Assembly (NCBI RefSeq): GCF_000196455.1
Contig: NC_014614.1
Coordinates: forward strand, 2,651,462 to 2,715,461
DNA from: Acetoanaerobium sticklandii
GTDB taxonomy: Bacteria > Bacillota > Clostridia > Peptostreptococcales > Filifactoraceae
Reading direction: 5' to 3'
Length of the DNA: 64,000 nt
The notes under the pieces: model-generated
Databases searched by the model: none
What the model was told of the DNA's origin: nothing
Seen by the model: the letters and a program-made list of their open reading frames with translations, nothing else
In this document: positions 7,187 through 15,771 of the stretch, piece after piece
How the letters are laid out: each line of letters opens with the position of its first letter
Numbering within the stretch: the stretch's first letter is position 1
Program-made: the position numbers and the translations under genes

Positions 7187-8935
7187 TTATATTGCATCAA
7201 AGCTACACCATCTAATTTTAGCAAACTCGACTAGCTTTTCTTGCCTCTTGATTATTGCTTCTTTGCCCCATTGATCATTTACAATAAAATTATCTAACTC
7301 ATTTTGCGTTTTGAATGGGGATCTTTTGAAATACAAATTATTCTTTGTTTCAATATCCGCATTTCCCTTACTTGCATTTGCAGACATTGGATCAATAGTC
7401 AAATTACCAATCGAATGCAAGTACTTTTCTTCAAACTCATCATCCATTATTCCAAAACTCAAATCACCAGTGGCAATTTTTGAACTCGCTTTAGGATTCT
7501 GAGGCATAATATGCTCAATGGAGAACTTCTTTCTTCTATCTTTTGATCTGAATACACTTGCTGGTATTGGAGATGCTACAGGCTGTTCAACATCTCTAAG
7601 ATGGTTTTCGTACTTCCAGTAGAAGTAATTCTTAATATTGGAGCTATAGTCGAAAAAGTCACCCCAAGTCAAATATGATATGAAATCAGCGTTAGAACTA
7701 TAAGTGTATATTGCAGATTTGAGCTCATCCTTTAACAATGAGTAATCTCCATTGAAATCTTTTGCCAATCCATATAACTTCGATTGACCAGCATTTGATC
7801 GACTGTTTAAGATGCTATATACCCTAAAACTATACTTCTCTAATAGCTCACATACCTCTCTAAACTTTGATAAATCAGGTGATCTATCGAACTTATATGT
7901 TTTGATCAATAGTGGGTAGAAGTTTGCCATATTTCCAAGTATTAAGAGATCATGAAACTCAGGAATGTCTGATGTCAAAAGAGCTTTCATAATAGCATAA
8001 GATTCTCTCAGATTCATCGTGTATTTATCAATATAATCGAATGCGTCATGATGACTTTCAATGATCAGTTCGTTAACATTCTCTTTCATTTGCTCCATAT
8101 AACGTTGATAACCTTTTACCTTTTGAGTTACTTTCCAATCTTCAAAAGCAATGAAATTGTATTGCAGAATGGAATTCTCATCTATCATATCTTCAATTAC
8201 TGTATAGGATTTGTATATCTCACTGAATCTTGACTGAATCTTCGACAACATGAACTCAGGATCATCTGCGGCAATATATGTCTTATACATCATGAAGCTT
8301 TTTGTCTTTTCTAAGTTCGTAAGTTGCTTACCACGATCATTTGTTGTCTCAAAAATTAGCGTTGCTTCTGCCTTGTCCATTACAGAATATGTAAGAATTT
8401 TGGTAGACTCCACTTTGGAGAGTATTTCTTTGAGCTCTTCTTGAGAATACTTTGACAGCTCTTCATAGAAGAATTCCTTCGAATACAACAATTTCTTCTG
8501 AGAAGGTGTTGTTATCAATCCAGTATGCACTTCGTGGTCACCTAAAACATAAGTTTCAAAGAAATCATTATCATCTTGCAACACCTTCAACTTGTACTCT
8601 GACTTATATTTTATAAATGTTTCATAGTACATTTCTTTGGTTTCATCATCAACATCAGTATATAAGTCAAAGAGTGTGTTTAGAAAAATGACTAATGTAG
8701 TAATCCGTTGCTGCCCATCCACTACTTCAATTATCTCATATGGACCCTGTTTTCCATTCTCTTGAAATAATATTGTGCCAAAGAAGTAGTCTTTTCCCAG
8801 CTTCTGATTTCTAAAGTCATCCATGAAATCAAATAGTTGTTTTTCACCCCAAGCATATGCACGTTGGTACTCTGGTATCTTGAATATTTTCTTTCCATCA
8901 AATAGATCATTTAAAGTCTTTTGCCCATTTTCCAT
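7187..8935 (-). CDS. GmrSD-like DUF262/DUF1524 protein (type IV restriction-type nuclease)
   Basis: The start is ATG 8935 (MENGQKT), with GAGGTG seven bases before it; the GTG at 8944 is part of that ribosome site. N-terminal DUF262 (GmrS-like, ParB/Srx fold) shows FKIPEYQRAYAW and the nucleotide-binding VVDGQQRITTL near residues 70-80. The C-terminal DUF1524 His-Me finger shows FSIEHIMPQNP and SIGNLTIDPMSANASKGN. Single-chain proteins of this build include GmrSD and BrxU, which cut modified (glucosylated or hydroxymethylated) phage DNA using NTP. It is 582 residues, in the family range. It sits divergent from a type II restriction gene, making a small defence island. Exact modification target cannot be told. 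Confidence 0.85.
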   Translation of the reverse strand: MENGQKTLNDLFDGKKIFKIPEYQRAYAWGEKQLFDFMDDFRNQKLGKDYFFGTILFQENGKQGPYEIIEVVDGQQRITTLVIFLNTLFDLYTDVDDETKEMYYETFIKYKSEYKLKVLQDDNDFFETYVLGDHEVHTGLITTPSQKKLLYSKEFFYEELSKYSQEELKEILSKVESTKILTYSVMDKAEATLIFETTNDRGKQLTNLEKTKSFMMYKTYIAADDPEFMLSKIQSRFSEIYKSYTVIEDMIDENSILQYNFIAFEDWKVTQKVKGYQRYMEQMKENVNELIIESHHDAFDYIDKYTMNLRESYAIMKALLTSDIPEFHDLLILGNMANFYPLLIKTYKFDRSPDLSKFREVCELLEKYSFRVYSILNSRSNAGQSKLYGLAKDFNGDYSLLKDELKSAIYTYSSNADFISYLTWGDFFDYSSNIKNYFYWKYENHLRDVEQPVASPIPASVFRSKDRRKKFSIEHIMPQNPKASSKIATGDLSFGIMDDEFEEKYLHSIGNLTIDPMSANASKGNADIETKNNLYFKRSPFKTQNELDNFIVNDQWGKEAIIKRQEKLVEFAKIRWCSFDAI

Positions 8936-9034
8936 AAAGAACACCTCGCAATAATTAAATATTTCAAACTATAATTTTCCATTTACCATTATATCCCTCA
9001 ATTTCTTCAATATTACTTAGAAAACCCGTATTGC

Positions 9035-9063
9035 TTGAAAATTTCTCCAACTCTTGCTATGCT
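9035..9063 (+). promoter_or_regulatory. sigma-A type promoter for the restriction endonuclease
   Basis: TTGAAA (9035-9040), a 17-bp spacer, and TATGCT (9058-9063) stand upstream of the BsuBI/PstI-like gene. Transcription would begin near 9070, leaving about 50 bases of leader with a GAGGTG ribosome site. Confidence 0.5.
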
Positions 9064-9119
9064 AGAAAAAGGAAATACCATTATTTGAAACTTAAATTTC
9101 AATTTTATAGAGGTGAAAC

Positions 9120-10121
9120 ATGAACTTATTTAAAGGAAAAGAAAAGGTTGACGATTATTTTGTTAGATTACGAGTTGATGGATACCAACTAAAGAATAAT
9201 TATCATGGAATTACGCTTGATATGGTCACACGAGTTCTAACTAGTATAAATAGGTATACAGCTGATATCAGAGATGTAGTTTGGTGTTTATTGAATGATG
9301 AAATTCCATCTTTGTATGCCAATGCTAATGGCTTTAGAATATGTGATGGTGCATCTGTTGCACATATTGGAGGTTTTGTTGGGATATTACTAAGAGGTGG
9401 AAATAGACTGGATCGTGAAGGCAGAGACTATTGGATAAAACCACTAGTAGACATTGGTGCAGTCAATCTTCTCACTCTAAAAAATGGTCAATTTTTATCA
9501 GGTCATCTTGTGGCAAAATCACCTAATTCGTGTTACAGGCTTACTGATAGCTTTATATCATTGCTAAAATCAGCAAATTCCCCACAATTTGACAATATAC
9601 TTAACCAATGGATTTCAATTGAATCAACAAATAAAAGGTTGGAGATTCAAGCACATGCTGTTCGGTTGGCAGCACAAAACTCAACAGATAATGCACACAA
9701 AAAATTAATTCAACAATCAATTACAATCTATGCAAATCATTTTTTACCAGATTACATTCCAGTCTATGTTGATGACTCAGATGGTGATCGTATTACAGTC
9801 ACAGAAAGGGAAAAACTTAATTTTTACGGAATCTCATTTGGACATTTAGATGATGTTTGGCCCGATGCTATTCTAGTAAATCCGAATGAAAAAAAACTAT
9901 GGTTTATAGAAGCTGTTACATCAGATGGTGAAGTTGACGAACATAAAATGAGAGGTCTAAAAGCAATCTGTTACAGATCTAACCTTCAATTTGGAGGAGC
10001 AACTACAACATATCCAACATGGAAGAAAATGTACTCACGTCAAAAATCTGAAGATAATTTGGCTGTCGGCTCATATGTTTGGATCAAGGAAAGTCCAGAA
10101 CGACACATGTATATCGAATAA
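9120..10121 (+). CDS. BsuBI/PstI-family type II restriction endonuclease
   Basis: 333 residues, close to R.PstI and R.BsuBI in length. The C-terminal domain carries the family signature: VWPDAILVNPNEKKLWFIEAVTSDGEVD around residues 245-275, with a PD...E.V core expected to bind the catalytic metal. The family cuts CTGCAG. The N-terminal part, about 200 residues, is mostly helical. ATG 9120 follows GAGGTGAAAC. It is convergent with its presumed methyltransferase, separated by a shared terminator, and no controller protein gene is seen. Specificity is inferred from family membership and not proven. Confidence 0.85.
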   Translation: MNLFKGKEKVDDYFVRLRVDGYQLKNNYHGITLDMVTRVLTSINRYTADIRDVVWCLLNDEIPSLYANANGFRICDGASVAHIGGFVGILLRGGNRLDREGRDYWIKPLVDIGAVNLLTLKNGQFLSGHLVAKSPNSCYRLTDSFISLLKSANSPQFDNILNQWISIESTNKRLEIQAHAVRLAAQNSTDNAHKKLIQQSITIYANHFLPDYIPVYVDDSDGDRITVTEREKLNFYGISFGHLDDVWPDAILVNPNEKKLWFIEAVTSDGEVDEHKMRGLKAICYRSNLQFGGATTTYPTWKKMYSRQKSEDNLAVGSYVWIKESPERHMYIE

Positions 10122-10132
10122 CCTTTAGCAAT

Positions 10133-10178
10133 TAAAAATATCACAACCATGTTAATCTTGGTTGTGATATTTTTTTAT
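10133..10178. terminator. bidirectional terminator between R and M genes
   Basis: AATATCACAACCA (10137-10149) and TGGTTGTGATATT (10159-10171) form a 13-bp perfect stem with A-rich and T-rich flanks on both sides. The methyltransferase stop codon (10154-10152) lies in the loop, so the last codons of that gene are part of the hairpin. Confidence 0.9.
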
Positions 10179-11711
10179 GATTTCTTCTACTTTCCTATCA
10201 ATGCTGTCTTGATTGTCACTTTCATCATCATAAGCACTTGATAGTTCCTTCAAATCGTTTATAGTTGGATATCTTAAGCTTTTTAAATCACTTGCGTTAA
10301 CCTGTGTATGTCCACTAAAAGTTCGGAAATATATATCTACTAATGAAGCTGAAAGAAATACACATAAACCTTTTGTCACTTCAAGTTCGAATCCACTCTT
10401 ATTTCTATGATAGTAGTTGGTCTTATTGTCAAAACCGAAATACTCATAATTATAATCACTAGCTTTAAGGACTCCGCAAATAATCCTTCTTCTCTCTTCT
10501 TTTGATGACATTCTTTTTACTAATACATAGTTCCCACGGTTTCTCAACCGTTTCAAGTTACTATCATCTCCAATAATACTATTATTCTTCGCATCATTTA
10601 GAGGCCAGACTATTGCACCATTTTTAATATGTTTTGAATAAAGATAGGGATATGAATTCTCAACCACATCTTTACTTATATTTTCTGATTTTTCTCGGAA
10701 GCCAACAATTGGTCCTGTAGACACATCTAACCCAATATCTTTCAAAGTACATGGCAATGCATTTATCCTATCAGAAATTTGCTTTTCATCACCATTTCGA
10801 AGAATACGAATCACTCTGTTTGCATCAGAAGGATACACAATTTCTTCAAGTTTCAAAAGTTGTTTTGAAGTGTCTGAAAAACTGCTGTCAGTGCTGTGTA
10901 GCACGTTTACATATTTATTGCTATCCCAAATTTCCTTAATTCCATGGTATATTATTGTCTCCTGTAAAACTTGATCCTTACTAAACGGTGATGTTCTAGA
11001 ATCAAATAAATGAAAATCCAAATATCTTGTATCTAACTCCATATCTTTTCTGTATGGAAGGAAATATACTCCATTACAGAAACTTCTCGGAGTAATCGCC
11101 ACGTATTCTCCATGTTGCTTTAAGTACCTTTTTGAAAGTGAAACAAATGCAGCATAATAATTAGCAGATTGAATTCCAATCCCACGCAATTCATCATCTT
11201 CTTTTGAACCTGAAACCATTTTGCGGTAAGGTGGATTTAAAATAACATAGTCGAAAATATCAATATCTCCTCTCAATATTTTCTCAACACTGTCACTAAT
11301 AAAATCAGTAAATTTTAACTCCCACTGAAAGGTAACTCCATGACTTAAACAGTACTCTTTTAATTCAGATAGATTTTCCTCAAGTCTAAATTTTACAGTT
11401 TCATCAATTTCATAAAGCAAAGCTTTAATCTCGACAGGATGATTATCCCATTCCAACACATTCCTAACAAATGCAATGGTCAAACTTCCCATACCTACTC
11501 CAGGATCAAGCATAGTTATACTCTTTTTCTTTTTTGGCTTAAACATTGCTGCCATGTAGTTCGCAATATTTGTAGGTGTATAGTATTGCTCATACTTCTC
11601 TTTAAGTTCAATACTTCTATTATTTCCATTAATCTCATTAAAACTGTTTTCTGTAGATACATGTAAATCTATTATACTCAAACTCATCGTTCCTTTACTT
11701 TTTAATATCAT
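10152..11711 (-). CDS. N6-adenine DNA methyltransferase (M.BsuBI/PstI type)
   Basis: SAM-binding motif I appears as MLDPGVGMGSLT, about 70 residues in, and the catalytic motif IV as NPPYRKM near residue 180, so this is an adenine-N6 class I methyltransferase with a C-terminal target recognition half. Its 511-519 residues match M.PstI and M.BsuBI (about 500). It should protect CTGCAG sites against the convergent endonuclease. Start is uncertain: ATG 11711 has no ribosome site, while ATG 11687 (MSLSIIDL) follows AAAGGA at short spacing. Confidence 0.85.
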   Translation of the reverse strand: MILKSKGTMSLSIIDLHVSTENSFNEINGNNRSIELKEKYEQYYTPTNIANYMAAMFKPKKKKSITMLDPGVGMGSLTIAFVRNVLEWDNHPVEIKALLYEIDETVKFRLEENLSELKEYCLSHGVTFQWELKFTDFISDSVEKILRGDIDIFDYVILNPPYRKMVSGSKEDDELRGIGIQSANYYAAFVSLSKRYLKQHGEYVAITPRSFCNGVYFLPYRKDMELDTRYLDFHLFDSRTSPFSKDQVLQETIIYHGIKEIWDSNKYVNVLHSTDSSFSDTSKQLLKLEEIVYPSDANRVIRILRNGDEKQISDRINALPCTLKDIGLDVSTGPIVGFREKSENISKDVVENSYPYLYSKHIKNGAIVWPLNDAKNNSIIGDDSNLKRLRNRGNYVLVKRMSSKEERRRIICGVLKASDYNYEYFGFDNKTNYYHRNKSGFELEVTKGLCVFLSASLVDIYFRTFSGHTQVNASDLKSLRYPTINDLKELSSAYDDESDNQDSIDRKVEEIIKKYHNQD

Positions 11712-11831
11712 ACTTAATTAATAAATCAATTATACCCTGAGCAGACGTTCGTACAAAATCATTTTTTTCCAATATTCATCAACAATGTAAGATCAGACCC
11801 TCATACATGTCACATCAACAAAAAACCTCAG

Positions 11832-11849
11832 TTATTTATGATACGGTTC
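11832..11849 (-). other. SCC-type attachment sequence at the rlmH 3' end
   Basis: The last codons of rlmH (minus strand GAACCGTATCATAAATAA) correspond base for base to the SCC attB region at the end of staphylococcal rlmH, differing at four of 18 positions. This is conserved coding sequence, so it is a possible site everywhere; the accessory genes adjoining it make use as an att site plausible. The second copy expected at the other end of the element is outside the window. Confidence 0.45.
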
Positions 11850-12311
11850 CCCCTTAATAATCCTATACGCCCTATAAACCTGCTCTAGAAGTATTAGTTT
11901 CATCATCTGGTGTGGAAATGTCATTTTTGAAAATGATAGCTTATAGTCTGCTCTTTTTAGTACAGCGTCAGATAGACCTAGAGATCCACCGATTACAAAA
12001 GCTATGTTGCTTTTGCCGGTGATAGCTAGGTCTTCTAGTTTTTCTGCTAGGTCTTCTGATGAGAGCATTTTGCCGTCTATTGCTAGGGCTATGACGTAGG
12101 TATTATCCTTTATTTTAGATAGGATTTTATCGCCCTCTTTATCCTTTATCATAATCATTTCTTTGTCGCTGAGGTTTTCTGGAGCTTTCTCGTCATCCAC
12201 CTCTATGATTTCTAGGGAGCAGTATTTTGAAAGTCTTTTTGTGAATTCCTCTATCCCTAGCTTTAGGTATTTTTCTTTTAGCTTGCCTACTGAGATTATT
12301 TTTATATTCAT
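11832..12311 (-). CDS. rlmH: 23S rRNA pseudouridine-1915 N3-methyltransferase RlmH
   Basis: 159 residues, full length for this SPOUT-class methyltransferase that methylates pseudouridine 1915 in helix 69 of 23S rRNA. Visible family parts: MNIKIISVGKLKEKYLKLGI at the front, LAIDGKMLSSEDLAEKL, FVIGGSLGLSDAVLKRAD (the knot), SFSKMTFPHQMMKLILLEQ and the end YRIIKGEPYHK. The C terminus is intact although the accessory element starts right after the stop; that is how SCC insertion leaves the gene. ATG 12311 behind AAGGAG. Confidence 0.97.
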   Translation of the reverse strand: MNIKIISVGKLKEKYLKLGIEEFTKRLSKYCSLEIIEVDDEKAPENLSDKEMIMIKDKEGDKILSKIKDNTYVIALAIDGKMLSSEDLAEKLEDLAITGKSNIAFVIGGSLGLSDAVLKRADYKLSFSKMTFPHQMMKLILLEQVYRAYRIIKGEPYHK

Positions 12312-12354
12312 TTTTACTCCTTGATTTTTAGTATTTCTTATTATTATATCAAGT

Positions 12355-13569
12355 TTATGCAGGTTTATTTTTTTGATTTAGTATCATTAGGTTTGACAGC
12401 ATGAGGATGCCTCCACCTGCAAATGTCATGATATATACAGGAACAGAATTTATTATCATTCCTGATATTACCAGTCCAAGAGGTGCTATGAGTTTTACTA
12501 TGCTCATACTGATGCTTAGCACCTTACCTCTTAGGTTGTCTGGGATAGATTTTTGCATGAGCCAAAGTATTGGTACGTCTATAAATGAGATGGCTATCCC
12601 AAATATTACCATTATACTTATATAGTATATCATATATGCTAGGCTACTTGCATCAGCTAGGACAACTGGAAGACCTAGAAGTGCGATTGCTACAGAAAGC
12701 GTAATGCTTGAAAATATAAGGAGCTTCATGTAGTCGATTTTTTCTATGATTTTACCTACTACTACTGCGCCTAGTATCATGCCTACTGGAAAGGCGCCTT
12801 GGATGATGCCGTACTGGTTTGAGCTTAGGTTTAGCAGGTTATTTATTATATATGGAAGTGGTACTGTCACGGAAAAGCTTATAAAGAAATTTAGTATTAC
12901 TAGCACATTTATCATTTTGACTATTTCTGAGCTTTTTCTTATATAAGTCAGCCCATCCTTTATATCTTCAACGAATCCTCCATCGTCATTAATTTCTGCT
13001 GTAGATTTTATATTGTAGTTAAAATCTATCATGGTTTCTATCCCTGCTGAAAAAATAAAGCAGACTGCATTTATGAGGATAAAGGTCTTAATGTCTGTAA
13101 ATGCAAATATAAGTCCTCCTAGTACAGGGGCAAGTATGAGCGCAGTTGAGTCTATTACTTTGCTAAGTGAATTAATGGACATGAGCTTTTCGTCAGCTAC
13201 TAGGTTTGGTTTTGCCGCTTCAAATGCTATCCCGAAAAATGTTGTAAATACTGTAGTCATAAATGTACTGATGTATATCATAGGCTGATTTAGTTCAAAT
13301 TTTAATGTAAGCAGAAATAATATCAAAAACATCATTCCATTTGCAAAGTCCATAGATACTACTATTTTCTTTTTATCAAATCTATCTGACATATAGCCAG
13401 CTACTGGGCTAAAGATTATGGTAGGTATGAGCCCTACAAATAAAGTAAGTGCAAAGCTAAAGCCTGAGCCTGTTTGTTTTAGCACGTAGAGTCCTATAGC
13501 AAAGGTATAGATTGCTGAGCCAAATACTGAGATGAGCTTGCCTATTATAAATAATCCTAAATTTTTCAT
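12355..13569 (-). CDS. MFS efflux transporter (macrolide-efflux MefA-like, MFS_3)
   Basis: The start is ATG 13569 (MKNLGLF) with AGGAGGCTCATC; the longer frame to 13623 lacks a ribosome site. About 404 residues and 12 predicted membrane helices. MFS_3 features: FALTLFVGLIPTIIFSPVAGYMSDRFDKKKIVV between helices 2 and 3, a proton-driven drug/siderophore exporter family signature. It lies just downstream of the MerR-methyltransferase fusion but behind a terminator, with an imperfect inverted repeat (AGTGGAG/CCTCACT, minus strand) around 13595-13615 that might be the regulator's target. Substrate unknown. Confidence 0.85.
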   Translation of the reverse strand: MKNLGLFIIGKLISVFGSAIYTFAIGLYVLKQTGSGFSFALTLFVGLIPTIIFSPVAGYMSDRFDKKKIVVSMDFANGMMFLILFLLTLKFELNQPMIYISTFMTTVFTTFFGIAFEAAKPNLVADEKLMSINSLSKVIDSTALILAPVLGGLIFAFTDIKTFILINAVCFIFSAGIETMIDFNYNIKSTAEINDDGGFVEDIKDGLTYIRKSSEIVKMINVLVILNFFISFSVTVPLPYIINNLLNLSSNQYGIIQGAFPVGMILGAVVVGKIIEKIDYMKLLIFSSITLSVAIALLGLPVVLADASSLAYMIYYISIMVIFGIAISFIDVPILWLMQKSIPDNLRGKVLSISMSIVKLIAPLGLVISGMIINSVPVYIMTFAGGGILMLSNLMILNQKNKPA

Positions 13570-13650
13570 GATGAGCCTCCTTTTATATCTTAATGATACA
13601 AAGTGAGGCATACTCCACTGCAATAGCTAATTTTATATTTTTTAGGGCAA

Positions 13651-13684
13651 AAAAAGAGAAAAGGCGGGGTTGACCCTACCTTTT
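13651..13684 (-). terminator. Rho-independent terminator of the MerR-methyltransferase gene
   Basis: Minus-strand stem AAAAGGtAGGGT/ACCCcgCCTTTT (13659-13684) followed by CTCTTTTTTT. Its upstream arm overlaps the end of the coding region. Confidence 0.75.
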
Positions 13685-14896
13685 GCCGTAGTAAAGATAT
13701 GAGTATACCTTTTCGCCTTTTACAAAATAATCCTCGTACTTACCTCCATGCTCTAGGTAGTCAGAGAATTTGTCCTCTATGGTTTTAAATCCTAATTCAT
13801 CAATTGAAAATCTTATGTTATCAAGCAAGAAGTTAGGTTTATATTTATCCTCTATCATGGAGTTTGCGCTGAAGTTTTTAAACAGGATATAGCTTCCGTT
13901 TAGGTAAGCGTTTTGTTTTACATGATGGTCTATCTTGCTTAAAAGAAATTCTTCATGCTCAAATCCAAAGTTACTGCTACCCGAAAAATCAAATACTATG
14001 TCTACTAGCTTCTCCCCTATTGGCATTGATACAAAATCACAGCAGAGGAATATGATTTTTTTCTTTAGTGTTGAGGTTTCCAGCATGGATTTTAGAAATT
14101 TATGTCTATTTATATCGTAGTCTACAGCTAGATATACAGAGTCATCTGGAAGCAGGTCATAGATATTTCTAAGGGAAAAGCCCACTCCTGTACCTAGCTC
14201 TAGTATTACTTTGCCTTCTAGATTTTGAAAATCCAGACGTTTTTTCATCCACTCTATATTTTTGTATATGCTCTCTAGGTAGGATGTATCTGTAAACTTT
14301 ATATAGTCTGCTATATAGGTATTTTCCTGCTTGAATCTGCTATCTGCATCTATATAGCCTGGTCCCATTAGTATACCGTCGTCTATGTGATATTCATGAG
14401 ACAAGCTGCATTTTAAGACCCCATCTATTATTTGATTGTCCTTTATGCTTGCATCAGCTACAGTTAACTTTTGCTTGCAGATAGGGCAGGCAAACAAATC
14501 AAGTGTATCTAGTGGAATCCCGATGTTATGAGCTTTAGTGCAAGGCTTTTTCTTTAGCTCAGCTAATCTTTGTTCTAGATTTTGACTTACTGCTGTAAGG
14601 TCCTCTAGCTGTTTTTTTACTATAGCTAGCTGATTTGAAAACAGCATTTCATAGTACTGGTCCTCTTGATGCGCTGTGAGGTTTCCAAAGGTTTTGAAAA
14701 GAAGTATATCTTTTATTTGATTTAGGCTGAATCCCATATTTTTGAGAGCTAGGATTTCATCTAGGCTTTTTTGGCAGCTCTCATCAAATTCATACTGGGC
14801 TCCTTGTTTATCTGGCACTAATAAACCCATGTCTATATAGTGCCTTACTGTATCCTTTGTTATGTTGTTAATTTGAGAGAATTCACCTATTTTCAT
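13676..14896 (-). CDS. MerR-type regulator fused to a zinc-finger SAM methyltransferase
   Basis: The start is ATG 14896 (MKIGEFSQ); the upstream GTG lies inside the AGGTGG ribosome site. Residues 1-70 are a MerR winged helix (INNITKDTVRHYIDMGLLVPDKQG, LKNMGFSLNQIKDIL). A coiled coil follows (about 85-125), then a zinc-finger segment with CPIC and CSLSHEYHIDDGI, like the N terminus of the rRNA methyltransferase RlmA. The rest is a class I methyltransferase with ELGTGVGFSLRNIYDL as motif I and AVDYD as motif II. 406 residues. It may sense a small molecule and modify either it or RNA; a drug exporter gene is next. Such fusions exist in clostridia; the substrate is unknown. Confidence 0.8.
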   Translation of the reverse strand: MKIGEFSQINNITKDTVRHYIDMGLLVPDKQGAQYEFDESCQKSLDEILALKNMGFSLNQIKDILLFKTFGNLTAHQEDQYYEMLFSNQLAIVKKQLEDLTAVSQNLEQRLAELKKKPCTKAHNIGIPLDTLDLFACPICKQKLTVADASIKDNQIIDGVLKCSLSHEYHIDDGILMGPGYIDADSRFKQENTYIADYIKFTDTSYLESIYKNIEWMKKRLDFQNLEGKVILELGTGVGFSLRNIYDLLPDDSVYLAVDYDINRHKFLKSMLETSTLKKKIIFLCCDFVSMPIGEKLVDIVFDFSGSSNFGFEHEEFLLSKIDHHVKQNAYLNGSYILFKNFSANSMIEDKYKPNFLLDNIRFSIDELGFKTIEDKFSDYLEHGGKYEDYFVKGEKVYSYLYYGKR

Positions 14897-14932
14897 ATAT
14901 ATTACCACCTATATTTTTTATGAAAAGCTATA

Positions 14933-15337
14933 TTAATGGGTTTGGTTTAGAAGAGCTGTCTCTACTGCTTTTTTTATGGTCTGGCTTGAGGCAGTCGCTC
15001 CTGAAATAGCATCTACATCTATTTTTTGCTCTACTATTATGTCTGCTGTTATTATTTCAGCTGGTTCGCCCTTCATATTGTCGTGCTGTAGCAGTTCTAT
15101 TTTATTGATTCTACCGTTTGCTATTTCCACCTCTACTTTAGCATATACTAGTCCCATATCGTATTCACCTAGGTATTTGCCATTTGGAAGCTCTTTTATA
15201 TTTATTGTTTCAAATTTTAAGTTCTCTAGCTTATCTGTCATTTTGTTAGCAGTTGATATAAAGCTTCCTGCAGCTATAAATAGTATTACTAAAGGAATTA
15301 TCCCTGCTATTAACAATATTTTTTTAGTTTTTCTCAT
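14933..15337 (-). CDS. membrane-anchored FMN-binding domain protein
   Basis: 134 residues: one N-terminal membrane segment (KKILLIAGIIPLVILFIAAG), then an extracytoplasmic FMN-binding domain ending in DAISGATASSQTIKKAVETAL. The SGATxxS motif is where the flavin is held, covalently through Thr in RnfG/NqrC relatives. It is the last gene of a MarR-flavodoxin-FMN_bind operon (12-bp gap after the flavodoxin), suggesting a flavin-based electron transfer chain across the membrane under MarR control. Similar single-domain proteins are common in anaerobes, with unknown partners. Confidence 0.85.
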   Translation of the reverse strand: MRKTKKILLIAGIIPLVILFIAAGSFISTANKMTDKLENLKFETINIKELPNGKYLGEYDMGLVYAKVEVEIANGRINKIELLQHDNMKGEPAEIITADIIVEQKIDVDAISGATASSQTIKKAVETALLNQTH

Positions 15338-15349
15338 TATTTAGCTCTC

Positions 15350-15769
15350 CTATACAGTCTGGTACAGGTGATTTCTTACAAAATCCACTGCCTCGTCTAT
15401 TTCTTGCTTGTTCGGATGAGATATTCCCATCACCAAAAATCCACCTTTGCAAGTGTATTCGTCTTTCATAACTTCAATTTGATTGGCTATCAAGGCTTCT
15501 TTGAGCTTTTCAGGTGTCATTTCTTTCATAGATGAGGTCACAAGAAGCGCTGATTTGATGTTTGCTGGTGTTAGTTTTTTTGCAAATTCAATCAGCTCTG
15601 GCTTGCACTCTCCTGAATAAATTCCGCTTACGAATATCCCCATGTCATAGCCCTCTATTTTAGGATTGTCTTTAATGTTGAATGCTTCAATTCCTAGCTT
15701 CTCTGATATCGCCTGTGCTATTTTTTTACTGTGTCCTGTCATACTTGCATAGATTATTACGTTTTTCAT
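15350..15769 (-). CDS. flavodoxin-like protein
   Basis: 139 residues. The FMN phosphate loop of flavodoxins is at the front (IIYASMTGHSKKIAQAISEKLG), with a beta-loop IFVSGIYSGECKPELIEFAKKL after it. Carries electrons as a flavoprotein, probably for the neighbouring FMN-binding protein. ATG 15769 follows GGGGGAAAATAGTT, and its start overlaps the end of the MarR gene region by three bases of spacing, so the genes are co-transcribed. Confidence 0.85.
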   Translation of the reverse strand: MKNVIIYASMTGHSKKIAQAISEKLGIEAFNIKDNPKIEGYDMGIFVSGIYSGECKPELIEFAKKLTPANIKSALLVTSSMKEMTPEKLKEALIANQIEVMKDEYTCKGGFLVMGISHPNKQEIDEAVDFVRNHLYQTV

Positions 15770-15771
15770 AA

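Larger units (their letters stand above)
1..11831. mobile_element. SCC-like accessory element abutting rlmH (left end outside window)
   Basis: Everything from the left edge to the stop codon of rlmH reads as one accessory block: a DUF927-type ATPase, orphan small genes, XRE regulator, short DUF960, DUF1643, RadC/JAB protein, GmrSD-like nuclease and a type II restriction-modification pair. In staphylococci, SCC elements insert into the last codons of rlmH (orfX) and carry Cch (DUF927), DUF960 and DUF1643 genes, often with restriction systems. The rlmH 3' end here keeps the conserved Tyr-His-Lys-stop coding stretch used as SCC attB. What is seen is the gene content and position; that it is an SCC relative is inference. 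No ccr recombinase is inside the window, and the left boundary is not seen. Confidence 0.6.
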
